Below are positions 35,313 to 43,368 of a stretch of DNA of 43,368 nucleotides, piece after piece. Below the pieces are notes generated by a model that saw nothing but the letters and a program-made list of their open reading frames with translations, had not been told where the DNA came from and did not search any database. How positions within the stretch are numbered: the first letter of the stretch is position 1; each line of letters starts with the position of its first letter. This DNA comes from Candidatus Zixiibacteriota bacterium (lineage in GTDB: Bacteria > Zixibacteria > MSB-5A5 > GN15 > JACZUZ01), in NCBI GenBank assembly GCA_024280775.1, contig JAJRPM010000001.1, positions 1 through 43,368 on the forward strand, written 5' to 3'. The position numbers and the translations under genes are program-made.

Positions 35313-37877
35313 ATGATGACCAATATCCGTAACAGAATAGTTTTGATTCTACAAATATTCGTCGCACTCATAGTATTCACCTCTTCAGGACATACGAAGC
35401 CTTCAGGCAAGGATAAAGAAAAAGCCGGAATACCGTCAGTATCCAAAAAGACCGCTGGAGTCACCAGAGTTGCCGGTTTCTTCACTTACTACTACAATGA
35501 AAGTGACGGACATATTTGGTTGCAAATTGATGACTTCAATAGCGAGTTCTTGTACGTGAGCTCTCTGCGCACTGGTCTGGGTTCCAATCCTGTAGGTCTT
35601 GACCGTGGACAATTAGGTGGCGAGCGTGTAGTCAAGTTCGTTCGTTTTGGGCCAAAGGTTTTGCTGTTACAGCCGAATTTGGACTATCGCGCGGATACCG
35701 AAAACGCATCAGAGAAGCGAGCGGTCGAAGAGTCGTTTGCGCAGTCTGTTCTGTGGGGTGGAGAGGTGATTGCCGCCAGTGGTGATACAGTGTTGGTCGA
35801 TATCACAGATTTTCTTCTTCGGGATGCTCATGACGTAATTGGCTCGTTGTCCGCTCGTGAGCAGGGCGCCTTTTCACTGGATAAAACCCGAAGCGCAATA
35901 GACCCTGACGCCTGCCGCGCATTTCCGTTGAACACAGAGTTTGAAGCTCTCCTGACATTCTCTTCGAAAAAACCAGGGCCGCATGTTCGAGAAACCACTC
36001 CGTCGCCCAATTCAGTGTCACTGCGCCAACATCACTCGTTCATCAAGTTGCCCGATGCCGATTATCAAAGGCGGAAGTTTGATACACGCTCGGGAGTCTT
36101 CGCGATTAACTACATGGACTTTGCATCGCCAATAGACAATTCGATAGTAAAAAGGTTCGTAGTACGACATCGTCTCAAAAAGAAGAATCCGAATGAAGCG
36201 CTATCGGAACCGGTAGAGCCGATTGTCTACTACATCGACCCCGGAGCGCCTGAGCCGGTTCGTAGCGCGCTATTAGAGGGAGCTTCATGGTGGGCCGAGG
36301 CGTTCAAAGCTGCGGGCTTTCTCAATGCATTCAAAGTAGAGGTTTTGCCTGATAGCGCTGATCCGCTTGATGTTCGTTACAATGTTATCCAATGGGTGCA
36401 TCGCTCAACTCGTGGCTGGTCCTATGGCGGTTCGGTGATTGATCCGCGCACAGGGGAGATAATCAAAGGTCATGTCTCTTTGGGATCACTCCGCGTTCGT
36501 CAGGACAGATTGTTAATAGAAGGTCTTGCGCCACTATTCTCAGTTGGTGGACTGTCATCAATGATGTCATCAACTGCGCCATCGACGCGGTGTGAAGTTG
36601 GACAGTCACCCGCTCCTGATGTATTTGCTCAATCCGCCTCAGGCTCAAATGCTGTAGATGTCGCACTAGCGCGCATTCGCCAACTTAGCGCTCATGAGGT
36701 AGGGCATACATTGGGTCTGGCGCATAATTTTGCCGCCAGTACTTATGGCAGAGAATCTGTAATGGACTATCCCGCCCCTCTGGCGAAAATCACAGATGAT
36801 TCTACGCTGGTTATGTCCGAAGCTTATGATGTAGGAATCGGCGAATGGGACAAGATAGCAATACGCTATGCTTATACCGAGTACCCTGATGGAGTAAATG
36901 AAGATTCCGCGCTTAGCAGGATCATTGACGAATCTATTGAGCGCAAGTTGTTATTCATTAGTGACGCTGACGCGCGCGCATCAGGTTCGGCACATCCGCT
37001 GGCGAACCTGTGGGACAATGGCGCAGACCCGGTTGCCGAATTACCCCGACTTATGCGCGTTAGAAGAATTGCTCTGGGGCAATTCGGAGAAAAGAATCTG
37101 CGACCTGGCGAGCCATTGTCGGAATTGAAGAAGATCTTTGTGCCACTGTATTTGTCGCATCGTTTTCAAATCGCGGCTACCGCAAAGTCTCTGGGCGGCG
37201 TGATGTATCACTACAAAGTTCGGGGTGATGGTCAGAGCACACACACTCCGGTAGCGCCTCAAAAACAACGTCAGGCATTGGATGCTCTATTGCAGACTAT
37301 TACTCCCGAAGCTCTAACGGTTTCAAAGAGGATTTCGAGTTTGCTGGAACCCAATTCTTTCGGATACGGAAGCTCACGTGAAGATCTACCCTCAAAGACC
37401 CAACAAACATTTGATCCACTAAGCGCCGTGGAAATCGCTTCCCGAATGACAATCAGCGCAATACTCCAACCCGAGCGCGCAGGGCGAATGCAGGGACAAC
37501 ACCAAATGGATGAGAGCCTGCCATCATTCAAAGAGGCTTTGGATTTGCTCGTTGCACATACAGAATCGAGACGGCAACTAAGCGAGCCCGGATTATCTGT
37601 GATGCGAATAGTGCAAACTGTTTTGGTAGAAGAGTTGATAAAGATTGCGGCAAATGATAGAGCGACATCCGATGTGAAAGCTATTGCAATAGCTAAGCTA
37701 CGTGAGCTGGAGCAACGACTTCAAACATCATCCCGCAAAGACTCCGATATGCTACGTGCACATAGAGGCCTCCTTTGGGATACCATCACGCGTTTCTTGT
37801 CACGTCCTCAAAAGTCTGCTACAGATTCAAAGTCGCTTACCCCGCCACCGGGAAGTCCGATTGGAGCAAATGAGTAG
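35313..37877 (+). CDS. Secreted zinc-dependent metalloprotease (DUF5117/DUF4953 type)
   Basis: The protein has an N-terminal hydrophobic signal segment (about 8-26) and is probably exported. The metzincin-like motif HEVGHTLGLAHNF (His461, Glu462, His465, His471) is complete, and a Met turn (SVMDYPAP) follows near residue 486. The region before it (YFTYYYNESDG, DYRADTENASEKRAVEESFA) matches the large DUF5117 domain, and the region after it matches DUF4953, known from Bacteroidota and other FCB genomes. The substrate is unknown. A GAAAAAGAGAAAT stretch lies before ATG 35313. Its stop overlaps the start of the next gene by 8 bases (ATGAGTAG). Confidence 0.88.
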   Translation: MMTNIRNRIVLILQIFVALIVFTSSGHTKPSGKDKEKAGIPSVSKKTAGVTRVAGFFTYYYNESDGHIWLQIDDFNSEFLYVSSLRTGLGSNPVGLDRGQLGGERVVKFVRFGPKVLLLQPNLDYRADTENASEKRAVEESFAQSVLWGGEVIAASGDTVLVDITDFLLRDAHDVIGSLSAREQGAFSLDKTRSAIDPDACRAFPLNTEFEALLTFSSKKPGPHVRETTPSPNSVSLRQHHSFIKLPDADYQRRKFDTRSGVFAINYMDFASPIDNSIVKRFVVRHRLKKKNPNEALSEPVEPIVYYIDPGAPEPVRSALLEGASWWAEAFKAAGFLNAFKVEVLPDSADPLDVRYNVIQWVHRSTRGWSYGGSVIDPRTGEIIKGHVSLGSLRVRQDRLLIEGLAPLFSVGGLSSMMSSTAPSTRCEVGQSPAPDVFAQSASGSNAVDVALARIRQLSAHEVGHTLGLAHNFAASTYGRESVMDYPAPLAKITDDSTLVMSEAYDVGIGEWDKIAIRYAYTEYPDGVNEDSALSRIIDESIERKLLFISDADARASGSAHPLANLWDNGADPVAELPRLMRVRRIALGQFGEKNLRPGEPLSELKKIFVPLYLSHRFQIAATAKSLGGVMYHYKVRGDGQSTHTPVAPQKQRQALDALLQTITPEALTVSKRISSLLEPNSFGYGSSREDLPSKTQQTFDPLSAVEIASRMTISAILQPERAGRMQGQHQMDESLPSFKEALDLLVAHTESRRQLSEPGLSVMRIVQTVLVEELIKIAANDRATSDVKAIAIAKLRELEQRLQTSSRKDSDMLRAHRGLLWDTITRFLSRPQKSATDSKSLTPPPGSPIGANE

Positions 37878-38754
37878 CGCGTATAGAAAGAACATGAAGC
37901 GCCTGCTTTTTCTTGTTACATTGGCCGCTTTCTCACCACTGGCATGTCAGTCGCCCGGTGAGTCTTCTAGTTGGGAGACTCTGGCTGAAGGACTTCAGGT
38001 GCGCTCGTTCAATGTGAAGTCAGGGGAAGCTGGTGATAGAGCTAGAATAGTAGTCCTGAGGATTGACCCTTCGCAATGGGATTTGGAGCTACGCGCGCGC
38101 TCTGAGCATGGCGGAGCCAATGACAAAAGCGCCAAACAGTGGTCATTTGCCACAGCAGAAGACGGGGCTATTGTTGCCGCGACAAACGCCGGAATGTTTA
38201 ATACGGATTACACAGCTCACATTGGATATATGAAATCCGGTGAGCACATTAACAACCCGCAGATATTGCGAAATCAATACCTATCAGCCGCCTTGTTTGG
38301 ACCGCAAGTGAGGGGGATTCCTGATTTTCGGATTGTTGATTTGGATGAGGTGGATTTGGATTCATTGAAAGACTTGTATCAATATGTTATTCAAAATCTG
38401 AGATTGATAAAATATCCCGGCGAAAATCGCTGGGAAGAGCAATCCAGAGAATGGAGTGAGTCTGCTCTGGCCGAAGACTCAGCCGGAAATGCGCTTTTCA
38501 TTTTTTCTCGCCAGCCGTTTTCAATGTTTCGATTCAATGAGACTATTCTCAAGTTGCCGCTGAATATCGTACGCGCTCAACATCTCGAAGGAGGCCCCGA
38601 GGCGCAGATGTTCTACAAGGTGGGTGAGCGTCACGAAGAATTCATTGGCGGGTTTGAGTCTGATCTTGGCAAATACAGCAATCACTCCGCATGGCCTATT
38701 CCCAATGCTATCGTCGTTAAGCAGAAGCAGGCTAGAGCGATTCCCGCCAGGTAG
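37870..38754 (+). CDS. Phosphodiester glycosidase (NAGPA-like) lipoprotein
   Basis: The protein has a lipobox SPLAC near residue 24 and is probably lipid-anchored. The NAGPA-like domain shows WSFATAEDGAIVAATNAGMFN and ends with LEGGPEAQMFYK and PIPNAIVV. These are features of phosphodiester glycosidases related to the mammalian uncovering enzyme. Bacterial relatives act on glycosyl phosphodiesters, perhaps in envelope polymers, but the substrate is not known here. The start at ATG 37870 follows TTGGAG by 3 bases and overlaps the stop of the metalloprotease gene, implying translational coupling. ATG 37894 is an alternative. The frame is also open further upstream without support. Confidence 0.83.
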   Translation: MSSAYRKNMKRLLFLVTLAAFSPLACQSPGESSSWETLAEGLQVRSFNVKSGEAGDRARIVVLRIDPSQWDLELRARSEHGGANDKSAKQWSFATAEDGAIVAATNAGMFNTDYTAHIGYMKSGEHINNPQILRNQYLSAALFGPQVRGIPDFRIVDLDEVDLDSLKDLYQYVIQNLRLIKYPGENRWEEQSREWSESALAEDSAGNALFIFSRQPFSMFRFNETILKLPLNIVRAQHLEGGPEAQMFYKVGERHEEFIGGFESDLGKYSNHSAWPIPNAIVVKQKQARAIPAR

Positions 38755-38998
38755 CTGAAGTCAATTGTCAGCTGAAATTCAGCAAGTTTGAGTATTCAGT
38801 GAGGACGTTATCCACGATTATTACTCAAAAAAATGATTTGCCTGAACCAGAACAAGTAGTATCTTGCAGTTGCGCCCATAATTACCTCACGGGGCGCCGA
38901 ACTCTAGCATTTCAACAGCTCCGTTCCGGGATGGCCAGGTGGCTTTCCCTTTAATTTGTATTCAAATCCTTTGATACATTGATAAGAAAGACAGAAAT

Positions 38999-41248
38999 AT
39001 GAACTACGGCCCAAACATAGAATCCGGTTTGAGATCAATTGGAGTGTTGCTGGCAACGGCGCTTCTAGCCGCGGGGGTTGCTACCAATGTGACCAACGCT
39101 GCCGCCAAATCGGTTAGCAAAGTCAGGGTAACTCCTGTAGAGAAAGAACACTATGCCCAGATTTATTCAGGCGAGTTTGATGTCGTAGAATTCGGTGACT
39201 CCGAGTTTGTTATTTACGCCGATGCTGACCAGCAGCTAAGACTGCAGGAGTTGGGGATTCCGTTTACCGTTGAGATTGCAGATATGCAGTCTTTCTACCG
39301 CGATCGTTTCTTGGCTGAGCAACCTCTTCAAGGTGGCGCGCAGGTTAGTACTATGGGCGGCTACGAAACATTCTCGGAAATTGTCGCTCACATGGATTCG
39401 ACTGCGGCTGCCAATCCTACAATTATGACTTCAAAGTTCAGTATTGGACAATCTGTCGAGGGACGCGATTTATGGGTCGTGAAGATTTCTGATAATCCCG
39501 GCGTGGATGAGAGCGAGCCTGAAGTGTTCTTTATCTCGTTGTGTCACGCGCGAGAGCCTGCCGGAGCCGCCGTTTCGCTCGCCACTATGGATTACCTGGT
39601 TTCCAACTACGGTACCGATCCTTTTGTGACGAACCTTGTCGATACTAGAGAAATATACATTCTCCCGGTTTATAATCCCGATGGTTACGTTTACAATGAG
39701 ACGACAAACCCGACCGGTGGCGGGTTGTGGCGGAGGAATCGTCGCCCGCACACTAATGCAGTGGATACCGGAGTTGATTTGAATCGTAACTATGGCAGTC
39801 AATGGGGTTATAACGATATAGGCAGTTCATCGGCAAGCAACTCACAAACATACCGTGGCACAGGGCCGTTCTCTGAACCTGAAACTCAAGCGGTTAGCAA
39901 TTATATTATCTCTCGCAATTTCTCTTTCATTCATAATCAGCATTCGTATTCGAATTTGGAGTTATGGCCGGTGGGTTATGATAACTTCTTTACCGTTGAT
40001 GAGGATGTCTTTCAGTTGATTGGTGATTCCTTGACTAAGGATAACGGCTATGTGGCGTCAATTGGTTGGGATTTGTATCCAACCAATGGCGAGGCTGATG
40101 ATTGGGCCTATTCGCAATTGAATATTCCTTCCTTTACTTCTGAGATTGGTAACAATGTCGACGGATTTTGGGCGGCTCCATCACGGATACCTACGCTTAT
40201 TGCTGAGAATATTCCGCCCAACCTTTTCATTATGAGCATTGCTGATAATCCTCGCCGGGTAGGCCCGCCACGCGCTCCGGTTCTTGCATCTGCGGCAGAT
40301 ACTTCGCTAACAGGCAACATAAGCTTGTCATGGGCGGACAATGACCTTTACAATCCCGGTGTGTCATATGATGTAACAGAACTGACCGGATACGCTCGAC
40401 TGACTGACGATGCAGAGGTTGATAACGGTTACTGGCAGACCGAAAAGTTTTCTTTGACCAGCGCCCGGGTGCATAGTGGTGTTTCTTCATGGACCGCCAA
40501 CAGTGTAAATCGCGGCTACCATTGGCTTACATCGATTACACCGGTTCGCGTCGTGGCCAATGACTCGTTGAAATTCTGGACCTGGTATGACATTGAGACT
40601 GATTGGGACTATTTCTATGTTCAGATTTCCACCGATGGCGGGTTGACCTATGTAAACGAGACTCATCCGACTGCAACAACCAATACCAATCCCAACGGTC
40701 AGAACCGGGGCAATGGAATCACTGGTCCTTCCGGTGGTTGGGTGGAGTTGGCGTTTGATTTGAACGCCTATGTCGGTCAGCAAATCTACTTGCGTTTAGC
40801 GTATTTTACCGATCTGGGGTTCTTGCAAGAGGGTATTTATATCGATGATATTAACCTCGTGGATTTCTATGCTTCCTCGGCGCCTGCTGCTTCAGGTGTT
40901 ACGCTTACTAATGTTGACTTAACGGGCAAAACGGCCGGTGATTATTCTTACATTGTGCAGTCTATCGACGCTGAGAATCAGACTGGTAGAAACTCCAATA
41001 TCGTTTCAGTGACTGTTGACCTGGGTTGTTGTGATACACCTGGTGACGCTACTAATGATGGCAGTTTTAATATCGCTGATGTTACTTTTGGCATTGCGCG
41101 GATATTCAATGATGGATCGGCGCCTGCTTGTCAGGATGAAGCGGATGCTAATGGGGATAATTCTTACAATATCGCGGATGTTACCTATGGTATCTCGCGG
41201 ATATTTGGAAGTGGCCCGGCGCCGATTTGTGGTACGACCGGAATGTAA
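38999..41248 (+). CDS. Secreted M14 zinc carboxypeptidase with C-terminal dockerin
   Basis: The 749-residue exported protein has a signal segment (about 12-35), a propeptide-like region and an M14 carboxypeptidase domain. Zinc ligands are His183 and Glu186 (HAREP) and His315 (NQHS), and the catalytic Glu382 lies in TSEIGN. DLNRNYG is a further family motif. A beta-sandwich region (about 455-640) with MAM-like or immune-inhibitor-like features (IYLRLAYFTD, IYIDDINLVD) follows. The C-terminus is a type I dockerin with two calcium-binding repeats, GDATNDGSFNIADVTFGI and DANGDNSYNIADVTYGI. The domain order suggests secretion and anchoring through cohesin-like partners, but no cohesin was found here. 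Confidence 0.95.
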   Translation: MNYGPNIESGLRSIGVLLATALLAAGVATNVTNAAAKSVSKVRVTPVEKEHYAQIYSGEFDVVEFGDSEFVIYADADQQLRLQELGIPFTVEIADMQSFYRDRFLAEQPLQGGAQVSTMGGYETFSEIVAHMDSTAAANPTIMTSKFSIGQSVEGRDLWVVKISDNPGVDESEPEVFFISLCHAREPAGAAVSLATMDYLVSNYGTDPFVTNLVDTREIYILPVYNPDGYVYNETTNPTGGGLWRRNRRPHTNAVDTGVDLNRNYGSQWGYNDIGSSSASNSQTYRGTGPFSEPETQAVSNYIISRNFSFIHNQHSYSNLELWPVGYDNFFTVDEDVFQLIGDSLTKDNGYVASIGWDLYPTNGEADDWAYSQLNIPSFTSEIGNNVDGFWAAPSRIPTLIAENIPPNLFIMSIADNPRRVGPPRAPVLASAADTSLTGNISLSWADNDLYNPGVSYDVTELTGYARLTDDAEVDNGYWQTEKFSLTSARVHSGVSSWTANSVNRGYHWLTSITPVRVVANDSLKFWTWYDIETDWDYFYVQISTDGGLTYVNETHPTATTNTNPNGQNRGNGITGPSGGWVELAFDLNAYVGQQIYLRLAYFTDLGFLQEGIYIDDINLVDFYASSAPAASGVTLTNVDLTGKTAGDYSYIVQSIDAENQTGRNSNIVSVTVDLGCCDTPGDATNDGSFNIADVTFGIARIFNDGSAPACQDEADANGDNSYNIADVTYGISRIFGSGPAPICGTTGM

Positions 41249-41423
41249 CGTATAGACTGGGTTGGCTTCCGGTTTTGGTCGGCATCGGCAAGGACTTGTC
41301 CCCCAACACCCCCAATTGGTTAGTTTTGGCTTAGATCCCTGTGGCGCAATCCGTTAAGCGCTTGCCTTGGTTCTTAGCTCTCCATATCCTGCTCCACCTA
41401 GCTCAACGGCAGTGATTCTTCTC

Positions 41424-41451
41424 TTGACTGGACAATAATACTCCATATATT
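41424..41451 (+). promoter_or_regulatory. Candidate promoter of the S74 fibre gene
   Basis: TTGACT (41424-41429) and TATATT (41446-41451) are separated by 16 bases, both 5 of 6 matches to consensus. The leader before ATG 41530 would be about 72 bases and ends in a strong GGAGG ribosome binding site. Confidence 0.5.
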
Positions 41452-41529
41452 GCGTCAGTACTTCCGCGCCCTTGGAGAGATCGCAAGGGTATTTAACATT
41501 TCCAATAACTTTCGTCCTGGAGGTCATCC

Positions 41530-43239
41530 ATGCGTAGAGTCGATTCCCTCTTTACACGCTGTTTCATGACAATGTGTCTCGTTAGTATTTGCGCGGCAAC
41601 TGTAAACGCTGACCCTTTTCGATTGCTACATCAGGGCCGTTTGCTGGATGATGTCGGTGTCCCTGTCGGTGGGACATATGAGCTGACCTATCGGATTTAC
41701 ACCGATTCGACTGGTGGGACTTTGCTCTGGGAAGAGGTTCAGTTAGTCACGGTCACAAATGGACTGTATAGCGCTCAACTTGGTTCTGTAGTTCCGCTTG
41801 ATTTCAGCGTGTTTGACCTTCGGCCGGATTCTCTCTGGCTGGAGATTCAAGTCAACGTTGATCCGCCGCTCTTCCCACGCACACGGCTGACAGCTACACC
41901 GCTCTCGGCAGTCTCGGCGAGTATTCGTGGAGATATACATTCCGCTGCAGGCCAGCTCTTCATTCTTGATTCGTTGGGAGATACCACAATCTACCTAGAT
42001 GGCAAAGGAATTATTACTAAGAAACCTCCGCCAGATGGCACACGAAGTATTCTTATTGGGGTAGCTGACAGCGTTAGTCTCATTAGAGTCACACACACGA
42101 ACGAAGCGTTGGGGACTGGAGTCATAGTAGATTTGGTGGCGGGACTTCCGCCAGGTGAGCCAGTCACTCGAACCATCGAGCTACCGCCGGGTCGATTGAG
42201 TATGGATAATGTCGGGGCCGGTGGAATCGATACCACAAGAATGGTTGAAGTAGTTTCATACTCAGACGGTGGGTTTGTTGCTTTGTACGATTCTCTTGGG
42301 GACACTTCTGTTTACCTTGATGGTTCAAAGGGAGGTAAGGTGTCGTTGATAGGGTTTGGTCCCTTTAGTAGGTCTCAGTTTGGCCCTGGAGGTTTGCGAA
42401 TAATCGACTCTCTAGGAGACACCACAGTCATTGTAGATGGAGCAAACGGTGGATTTATCAGACTACAGGAAAAGGTAGAGAACGGACTGGGCGAAGTGTC
42501 CACGCAAACTGTCGTATTGGACATGGAGCGTTTTGAGAGGGGGACTATTGGACCCGGCGGCTCTGTTGGCGGTTCTATTAAACTCGGGTATGACGAATTC
42601 TCATTGGTAGACACAACCGGAGACACAGTTTTTATCTGGGACGGTGACGGTAACCTTCGCTCACTTGGGAAAAAGGGTTATGACTACTACATCTCAAAAG
42701 GCGAAGTGGGAATGGTCAGCAACAGCGGAGATTCACTATGGAATGTTGATTCACTGGGGCATGTTTTTGCGAAGTCAACGATTCGTATTGGCGCCAGTTT
42801 TGATGAGACAATTGCGCTTAATGTCGCTGGAGATATTTGCTATACAGGTACAATCGGCGCCTGTTCAGACGAGCGCTATAAGAAAGACATAACGCCATTG
42901 CAAGGTGCGCTCGAAACTGTATCGAAACTTGAGGGTGTGAATTACAATTGGAGACTGGACGAGTTTCCGGAGAAGAAATTCAGCGAAAGGCGACAGATTG
43001 GCCTCATTGCGCAGGATGTTTTGACAGTAGTTCCAGAAGTGGTGAGCGCCGATAAAAGAGGGTTCTATAGTATTGATTACAGCAAACTGACACCTCTGTT
43101 GCTTGAGGCCATCAAAGAGCTTAAGTCTGAGAATGATTCCAAGGATGGGCAAATCGAGGAACTCAGAGCCAGAGTTCAGAAGCTTGAAGAGCTTGTACAA
43201 ACGGTTCTTGTTAGAGCAGATGCTGGCGTGGGACAATAA
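41530..43239 (+). CDS. Secreted fibre-like protein with repeated GDT modules and S74 chaperone domain
   Basis: The 569-residue protein begins with a signal peptide (about 1-27), followed by a beta-rich N-terminal domain (FRLLHQGRLLDDVGVPVGGTY, about 30-135) seen in secreted proteins of uncertain function. A module with core DSLGDTTxxLDG recurs at residues 147, 254, 293 and 361 with changes, suggesting a beta-helical stalk. The C-terminal S74 domain starts at SDERYKKDI with the candidate catalytic Ser446 and includes IGLIAQDV. It ends with a coiled coil (about 527-562). S74 domains trimerise and then cleave themselves from phage tail spikes and some cellular proteins. No phage genes are nearby. 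Confidence 0.88.
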   Translation: MRRVDSLFTRCFMTMCLVSICAATVNADPFRLLHQGRLLDDVGVPVGGTYELTYRIYTDSTGGTLLWEEVQLVTVTNGLYSAQLGSVVPLDFSVFDLRPDSLWLEIQVNVDPPLFPRTRLTATPLSAVSASIRGDIHSAAGQLFILDSLGDTTIYLDGKGIITKKPPPDGTRSILIGVADSVSLIRVTHTNEALGTGVIVDLVAGLPPGEPVTRTIELPPGRLSMDNVGAGGIDTTRMVEVVSYSDGGFVALYDSLGDTSVYLDGSKGGKVSLIGFGPFSRSQFGPGGLRIIDSLGDTTVIVDGANGGFIRLQEKVENGLGEVSTQTVVLDMERFERGTIGPGGSVGGSIKLGYDEFSLVDTTGDTVFIWDGDGNLRSLGKKGYDYYISKGEVGMVSNSGDSLWNVDSLGHVFAKSTIRIGASFDETIALNVAGDICYTGTIGACSDERYKKDITPLQGALETVSKLEGVNYNWRLDEFPEKKFSERRQIGLIAQDVLTVVPEVVSADKRGFYSIDYSKLTPLLLEAIKELKSENDSKDGQIEELRARVQKLEELVQTVLVRADAGVGQ

Positions 43240-43244
43240 AACAA

Positions 43245-43323
<79 letters not shown>

Positions 43324-43368
43324 ATATGCTTGTGTGTGGCGGGGCGCTCTGCCCAGCGCGAACATAAG

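Noticed and set aside
38769-38781. Palindrome GCTGAA-A-TTCAGC after the glycosidase gene
   Set aside because: It is short, has no hairpin loop and no T run, and such palindromes occur by chance.

Overview
This window looks like a chromosomal segment of a Gram-negative bacterium from the Fibrobacterota-Chlorobiota-Bacteroidota (FCB) side of the tree. A Zixibacteria-like candidate phylum is the best guess by inference. The pointers are a SprA-type outer-membrane translocon protein, lipoprotein signal peptides, a secreted M14 carboxypeptidase ending in a type I dockerin, a secreted fibre-like protein with an S74 chaperone domain, a Ser/Thr kinase fused to a WD40-like propeller, and a SelA-SelB pair. 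Several genes have clear Shine-Dalgarno sites (AGGAGG, GGAGG), which argues against an ordinary Bacteroidota genome. No sequence search could be run, so the taxonomy is inference. Every protein gene recognised lies on the + strand; only a tRNA-Arg at the right edge is on the - strand. No gene-free stretch exceeds 300 bases.

Layout. Positions 1-280 hold no gene but contain an unusual array of four alternating copies of an octamer, ending at a likely recG promoter. Positions 281-3837 form a probable operon of recG, a DUF1844 gene and murB. Positions 4013-10420 hold the very large sprA gene, whose signal peptide is encoded upstream of any canonical start codon. Positions 10477-16593 carry an M28 glutaminyl-cyclase-like lipoprotein, selA, selB and a YtcJ-like amidohydrolase that seems to start at ATC. 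Positions 16632-18866 are the NfeD/slipin membrane pair. Positions 18999-23719 hold a small lipoprotein, a histidine-kinase-like membrane protein that has lost its catalytic residues, and a Ser/Thr kinase with a propeller. Positions 23832-26372 encode a MacA-like adaptor and a MacB-like permease with no ATPase beside them.

Positions 26505-29770 are mostly housekeeping or metabolic: a cysteine-desulfurase-like PLP enzyme, a VOC protein and an M42 aminopeptidase. Positions 29884-31607 carry cysS followed by tRNA-Thr(TGT) and tRNA-Tyr(GTA). Positions 31747-35281 encode a GT-C-like membrane protein with a helical-repeat tail and a MATE transporter. Positions 35313-38754 hold a large zinc metalloprotease overlapping a phosphodiester-glycosidase lipoprotein gene. 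Positions 38999-43239 hold the M14-dockerin protein and the S74 fibre protein, and tRNA-Arg(TCT) converges on the latter.

The window is a mix of core genes (recombination, cell wall, translation, selenocysteine decoding) and envelope or export genes. I found no phage block, insertion sequence, CRISPR array or recognisable defence system. The most noteworthy signals are the two genes whose obvious N-termini lack ATG/GTG/TTG, the kinase-dead sensor protein, the alternating octamer array at recG, and the cellular S74 fibre protein with repeated GDT modules.
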